From Fidelibacterota bacterium (GTDB taxonomy: Bacteria > Fidelibacterota > UBA8477 > JABMPR01), in assembly GCA_021736185.1 (NCBI GenBank), contig JAIPGJ010000016.1:1-36670 (forward strand): 36,670 nt of DNA. Reading direction: 5' to 3'. The notes beneath the pieces were generated by a model. That model made no database searches. It was given only the letters and a program-made list of their open reading frames with translations, and was not told the DNA's origin. The translations under genes were made by a program, and so were the position numbers. Shown here in pieces: positions 33,602 through 36,670 of the stretch (its first letter is position 1; every line of letters begins with the position of its first letter).

Positions 33602-35241
33602 AGCAGCATCTAGGTCTGGCCAGCCCGGCAACGGCTGAGAAAGATGCCATGGCGAGTGACTATGGTTTGGAAAATCATGGCTTAAAAAATCTGAACAATG
33701 TGTATTGGAACCTCCATACAGCCTCCCTTTATGAAGAAATTATTTTTCGGGGAGAGGGCAAGGTGATGAATCAGGGTCCTATTCTCATGACAACCGGAAA
33801 ACACACCGCCCGGGCTGCCAATGATAAACTGGTGGTCAAGGAAGATCTCACCAAGGAAGATATCTGGTGGGGCGAGTACAATCGACCTTATCCGGAATCC
33901 AAATTTGCAGTCTTATTTTCAAGAGTGCAGGCCTATCTGCAGGGCAAAGATGTTTTTGTTCAGGACTGCCATGTGGGTGCCGATGAAAACTATGCGCTGC
34001 CAATTCGCATTATTACTGAATATGCCTGGCAAAGTCTCTTTGCCCATAACATGTTTATCCCGCTCAAAAAGAAGGAAGAGTTGAAACGGCATATCCCTGA
34101 TTTTACGGTCATTGCCGTCCCCGATTTTATTGGAGCTCCAGAAATGGACGGGACCAACAGCCCCACTTTTATTGCTCTGAACTTTGAAAAGCGAATTGCC
34201 ATTATAGGCGGGACCAAGTATGCTGGCGAGATAAAAAAATCTATTTTCACGGTGATGAACTATCTACTTCCCAAGCAGAATGTGCTCTCCATGCACTGTT
34301 CTGCCAATATGGGGGACGAAGGGGATACTGCCATTTTCTTTGGTCTGTCCGGGACAGGTAAAACGACACTGTCTGCCGATCCCAAACGTCACCTCATTGG
34401 TGATGATGAGCATGGTTGGAGTGATGAGGGTGTTTTCAATTTTGAAGGTGGTTGCTACGCCAAGGTCATTCAACTCAGTCCTGAAGCCGAACCTCAAATT
34501 TTTGCCTGCACGGAAAAATTTGGGACCATCCTGGAGAATGTGGTTTATGATCCCGTCACCAGAAAGCTTGACCTGGACGATCCCACTCACACGGAAAATA
34601 CGCGCGCGTCCTACCCACTTCATTTTATTGATAATGCTGTGGCAGAGGCCAGAGGGGGACATGCGAAAAACATTTTCATGTTGACCTGTGATGCCAATGG
34701 TGTCTTGCCACCCATTGCCAAATTATCGCCTGATCAGGCCATGTATCATTTTATTTCTGGTTATACTTCTAAAGTTGCCGGTACTGAAGTGGGTCTGGGT
34801 GCTGAACCTCAAACCACCTTTAGTGCCTGTTTTGGCGCTCCATTTATGGTGCATCATCCCTATTATTATGCTCAATTACTCAAAGAGCGAATCAAAAAAC
34901 ATCATGTGGATTGCTGGCTGGTAAACACGGGTTGGACAGGGGGTCCCTTTGGTATCGGAAAGCGTATGAGTATCCAGCATACCCGAGCCCTGTTAAACGC
35001 AGCTCTGGAGGGAAAACTAAAAGATGTGAAGTTCCGCAAGGACCCCGTCTTCGGTTTTGAGGTCCCTTTATCTGGTGAAGGGGTTCCAGAAAAAGTCCTG
35101 GATCCCGCCCTGACCTGGCCGAGTAAAGACGCTTACAAAGAAAAATATGAACAACTCGCTCGATTGTTCATCGAAAACTTTAAGAAATTTATGGAAGGCA
35201 TACCTGCCGAGATACTTGCTGCGGGCCCCAAACTGAAATAA
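33598..35241 (+). CDS. pckA: phosphoenolpyruvate carboxykinase (ATP)
   Basis: Converts oxaloacetate and ATP to PEP, CO2 and ADP, the entry to gluconeogenesis. 547 residues, normal length. The kinase-1a loop GLSGTGKTTL (249-258) and kinase-2 LIGDDEHGW (266-274) are canonical for the ATP-type enzyme; also visible are FVQDCHVGADENY, the oxaloacetate-binding YAGEIKKSIF region, and SMHCSANMGDEGD. Start: ATG 33598 is preferred to TTG two codons earlier because GAGGG lies about eight bases upstream and the ATGA overlap with the aminotransferase stop gives coupling. A palindromic repeat follows the stop by 12 bases. Confidence 0.96.
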   Translation: MKQHLGLASPATAEKDAMASDYGLENHGLKNLNNVYWNLHTASLYEEIIFRGEGKVMNQGPILMTTGKHTARAANDKLVVKEDLTKEDIWWGEYNRPYPESKFAVLFSRVQAYLQGKDVFVQDCHVGADENYALPIRIITEYAWQSLFAHNMFIPLKKKEELKRHIPDFTVIAVPDFIGAPEMDGTNSPTFIALNFEKRIAIIGGTKYAGEIKKSIFTVMNYLLPKQNVLSMHCSANMGDEGDTAIFFGLSGTGKTTLSADPKRHLIGDDEHGWSDEGVFNFEGGCYAKVIQLSPEAEPQIFACTEKFGTILENVVYDPVTRKLDLDDPTHTENTRASYPLHFIDNAVAEARGGHAKNIFMLTCDANGVLPPIAKLSPDQAMYHFISGYTSKVAGTEVGLGAEPQTTFSACFGAPFMVHHPYYYAQLLKERIKKHHVDCWLVNTGWTGGPFGIGKRMSIQHTRALLNAALEGKLKDVKFRKDPVFGFEVPLSGEGVPEKVLDPALTWPSKDAYKEKYEQLARLFIENFKKFMEGIPAEILAAGPKLK

Positions 35242-35253
35242 AAGATCAAAGTT

Positions 35254-35286
35254 AACCTTACGAAGGTTCTAAACCTTCGTAAGGTT
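35254..35286. repeat. dispersed palindrome, copy 3
   Basis: Perfect 15-bp arms, AACCTTACGAAGGTT (35254-35268) and its complement (35272-35286), with a CTA loop. It sits 12 bases after the pckA stop and may act as its terminator, although no long T-run follows. The variable stem position is A:T here. Confidence 0.85.
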
Positions 35287-35301
35287 TAAGAATGAGATTG
35301 T

Positions 35302-35364
35302 CAAGGCGCGGATTTCCGTCTTCGTCCTGCGGACTACGCTGGGGCAGGCTGAATCCGCGCTTTG
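35302..35364. repeat. inverted repeat with 13-bp arms next to palindrome copy 3
   Basis: CAAGGCGCGGATT (35302-35314) pairs with AATCCGCGCTTTG (35352-35364), one G-T wobble only. The 37-base interior has a smaller stem (GTCC-TGC-GGAC) and resembles, from memory, common FCB intergenic repeats of the CTTCGTCCTGCGGACTACGC kind. It lies between pckA and the convergent membrane-protein gene. Confidence 0.55.
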
Positions 35365-35368
35365 TGTT

Positions 35369-35818
35369 TCATGAAGATTTTTTTACAAAAGAAAAAACAC
35401 CCTGTTCCCAGAACACCTTGCTGCTGACCAATAACGCAGTGCCAATGCTGATGTCAAGCGTGGCGACGGCAACCAGAAAAGTATGATTTCCCTGGGAAAC
35501 TCTTGAGAGCACGGCTCCCAGAGCAACCATTGATGCCAGTGCGATAAAAAAGCGCAGGCGATAAAATTGTCCCAGTCGGGGTGAAGCGAGGGCATCAATA
35601 CGGGCTAGATTTTTGCGACAACTCCGGATAAAGATATAACGTGTTTTTACAAGACCGACAGCAATACCAGCGGTCCAGCTAAAAAGACGACCCCAACTTT
35701 GAGATTCCAGTTCATAGGCTTCATTCGCCAGCTCGGCTCCTTTATTAAATAGAATAACAGGACCAATATACCATACGATGGCTGCCAGAAGTTTTAATGT
35801 ATTGTGTGAGACAATCAT
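35369..35818 (-). CDS. small membrane protein of unknown function
   Basis: A 149-residue protein with about four hydrophobic segments: LKLLAAIVWYIGPVILF (8-24), LFSWTAGIAVGLV (45-57), FFIALASMVALGAVL (90-104) and TFLVAVATLDISIGTALLVS (113-132). A positively charged stretch lies between the second and third (KTRYIFIRSCRKNLARID). I do not recognise the family. GAGGT lies about five bases before ATG 35818. It appears to be a single gene, convergent with pckA and divergent from the DUF899 gene. Confidence 0.65.
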   Translation of the reverse strand: MIVSHNTLKLLAAIVWYIGPVILFNKGAELANEAYELESQSWGRLFSWTAGIAVGLVKTRYIFIRSCRKNLARIDALASPRLGQFYRLRFFIALASMVALGAVLSRVSQGNHTFLVAVATLDISIGTALLVSSKVFWEQGVFSFVKKSS

Positions 35819-36060
35819 GTTACCTCAAAGTAAACGCAATCTCTGTTGAAAAAAGAGAATCCGAGTTTACAGGGTGATCACAGGCATCACCAACCCATCG
35901 AACAATTTTTGGGACGACACTCCCCGCAGATAACGAAAAATATCTGGAAAATAGCCATAAACAGAATCTGTGACTTGAGAAAAAGAAAAACCGATGCATT
36001 GCAGGAATCAGTGGTTTATTTTGATTTTTGGGGGTCAATCAATTAGAGAGGATACTAATT

Positions 36061-36657
36061 ATGACGAATGAGATCAAAGTCATAGAACAGCAGATTTATG
36101 AGTTGAACGCAAGACTGACAGTTCTACGAAAGGCAAATCCCAAACAAAAAGTTCCTAATTACACATTTAATACTCTAGAGGGTAAAGCCACCCTGCTGGA
36201 CCTGTTCGGTGATAGCGATAAACTGTTGGTGATCCATAACATGGGCCAGGGGTGTCGTTATTGTATGCTCTGGGCAGATGGTTTTAATGGCTTTCTTCCC
36301 CACCTGGAATCAGCTATGTCTGTCGTACTGGTTTCCAAGGACTCACCGGACCTGCAACGTCAATATGCCAATTCCTGGGGGTGGCGGTTCAGGCTGGCCT
36401 CTCATGGAGGAGGTGTATATATCCGTGAACAGACGGTTACGGAGGATGGGCTTAATGCTCCAGGAGCTGTTTACTATGAGCGTGTTGGAGATAACATTTT
36501 CCGCAAAAATTCAGCCGAGTTTGGTCCTGGGGATATCTTCTGTTCCATGTGGGGATTATTAGGCTTGGCCGGGATGGGTGATGCTGATTGGACACCCCAA
36601 TACCATTATTGGAAACGTCCTTTGAAACTGGATGATGGTGGGTTGAACGTATTGTAA
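36061..36657 (+). CDS. DUF899-family thioredoxin-fold protein
   Basis: A 198-residue protein of the DUF899 (AhpC/TSA-like, thioredoxin fold) family. A helical lead (EQQIYELNARLTVLRKANP) is followed by LLDLFGDSDKLLVIHNMGQG and the redox-type motif CRYCMLWADGFNG, whose CxxC and WADGFNG strings mark the family. VVLVSKDSPDLQRQ and the GPGDIFCSMWGLLGL end are also typical, and GDADWTPQYHYW closes it. The role is not known; an oxidoreductase-like function is plausible from the CxxC. Start ATG 36061, with GAGAGG about nine bases upstream, is preferred to the upstream in-frame GTG-like extension. It ends 13 bases before the window edge. Confidence 0.85.
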   Translation: MTNEIKVIEQQIYELNARLTVLRKANPKQKVPNYTFNTLEGKATLLDLFGDSDKLLVIHNMGQGCRYCMLWADGFNGFLPHLESAMSVVLVSKDSPDLQRQYANSWGWRFRLASHGGGVYIREQTVTEDGLNAPGAVYYERVGDNIFRKNSAEFGPGDIFCSMWGLLGLAGMGDADWTPQYHYWKRPLKLDDGGLNVL

Positions 36658-36670
36658 AAAATGTTAGGTG

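Noticed and set aside
35292-35486. 64-codon plus-strand frame after pckA
   Set aside because: It runs through the inverted repeat and into the antisense of the membrane-protein gene; no ribosome site.
1-36670. tRNA, rRNA, CRISPR arrays, integrases, transposases, riboswitches
   Set aside because: The intergenic gaps were read on both strands and none shows such a structure convincingly; all gaps are below 300 bases.

Overview
The window is a gene-dense bacterial chromosome segment with both strands used, tight operons and no rRNA, tRNA, CRISPR array, phage or transposase gene that I can see. Two things point to the FCB superphylum (Bacteroidota, Marinimicrobia, Cloacimonadota and relatives): a secreted phosphatase-superfamily protein with a C-terminal type IX-secretion-like sorting domain, and a UbiA-type prenyltransferase of the kind often annotated as a GGGP geranylgeranyltransferase in that group. 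The phylum is an inference; no marker RNA is present.

Layout. 1-572: end of an unrecognised membrane-anchored protein, possibly frameshifted. 660-7915: a YejABEF-type (oligopeptide/microcin C-like) ABC importer: lipoprotein binding protein, two permeases and two ATPases, with a stray four-helix-bundle (23S rRNA intervening-sequence family) gene between the binding protein and the first permease. 7925-8392: a DUF1801 protein. 8565-11261: a transglutaminase-like protein followed by an ATP-grasp protein. 11384-12655: a lipoprotein N-acetylmuramoyl-L-alanine amidase. 12791-15512 (minus): Lrp/AsnC regulator, homoserine dehydrogenase and a trans-sulfuration-type PLP enzyme, ending in an intrinsic terminator. 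15725-17145: a small exported protein, an ArsC-type reductase and a methylguanine methyltransferase. 17208-18521 (minus): a PIN-PhoH ATPase. 18723-21047: a GAF/HD-GYP protein and a PH-domain membrane protein. 21048-23315 (minus): an ABC-2 exporter (ATPase and two permeases). 23337-29171 (minus): CvfB-like RNA-binding protein, D-aminoacyl-tRNA deacylase, DNA polymerase III alpha and a UbiA prenyltransferase. 29367-32144: secreted phosphatase-superfamily protein, SAM methyltransferase and an ICMT-like membrane methyltransferase. 32384-35241: an aspartate aminotransferase translationally coupled to ATP-dependent PEP carboxykinase. 35369-36657: a small membrane protein and a DUF899 thioredoxin-fold protein.

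The most unusual object is the first ATPase of the importer (5418-6896). It has every canonical ABC ATPase motif in order, but two extra blocks of about 80 residues, each with a predicted two-helix membrane hairpin, interrupt the nucleotide-binding domain: one between Walker A and the Q-loop, the other between the Q-loop and the signature. By eye the two blocks resemble each other, suggesting a duplicated membrane module inside a normally soluble ATPase. The permease in the same operon also carries an extra block of about 80 residues. Two further non-coding signals stand out: a three-copy palindrome family whose stems co-vary (8400, 17156, 35254), and a 12-bp inverted repeat that brackets the four-helix-bundle gene and covers its ribosome binding site.
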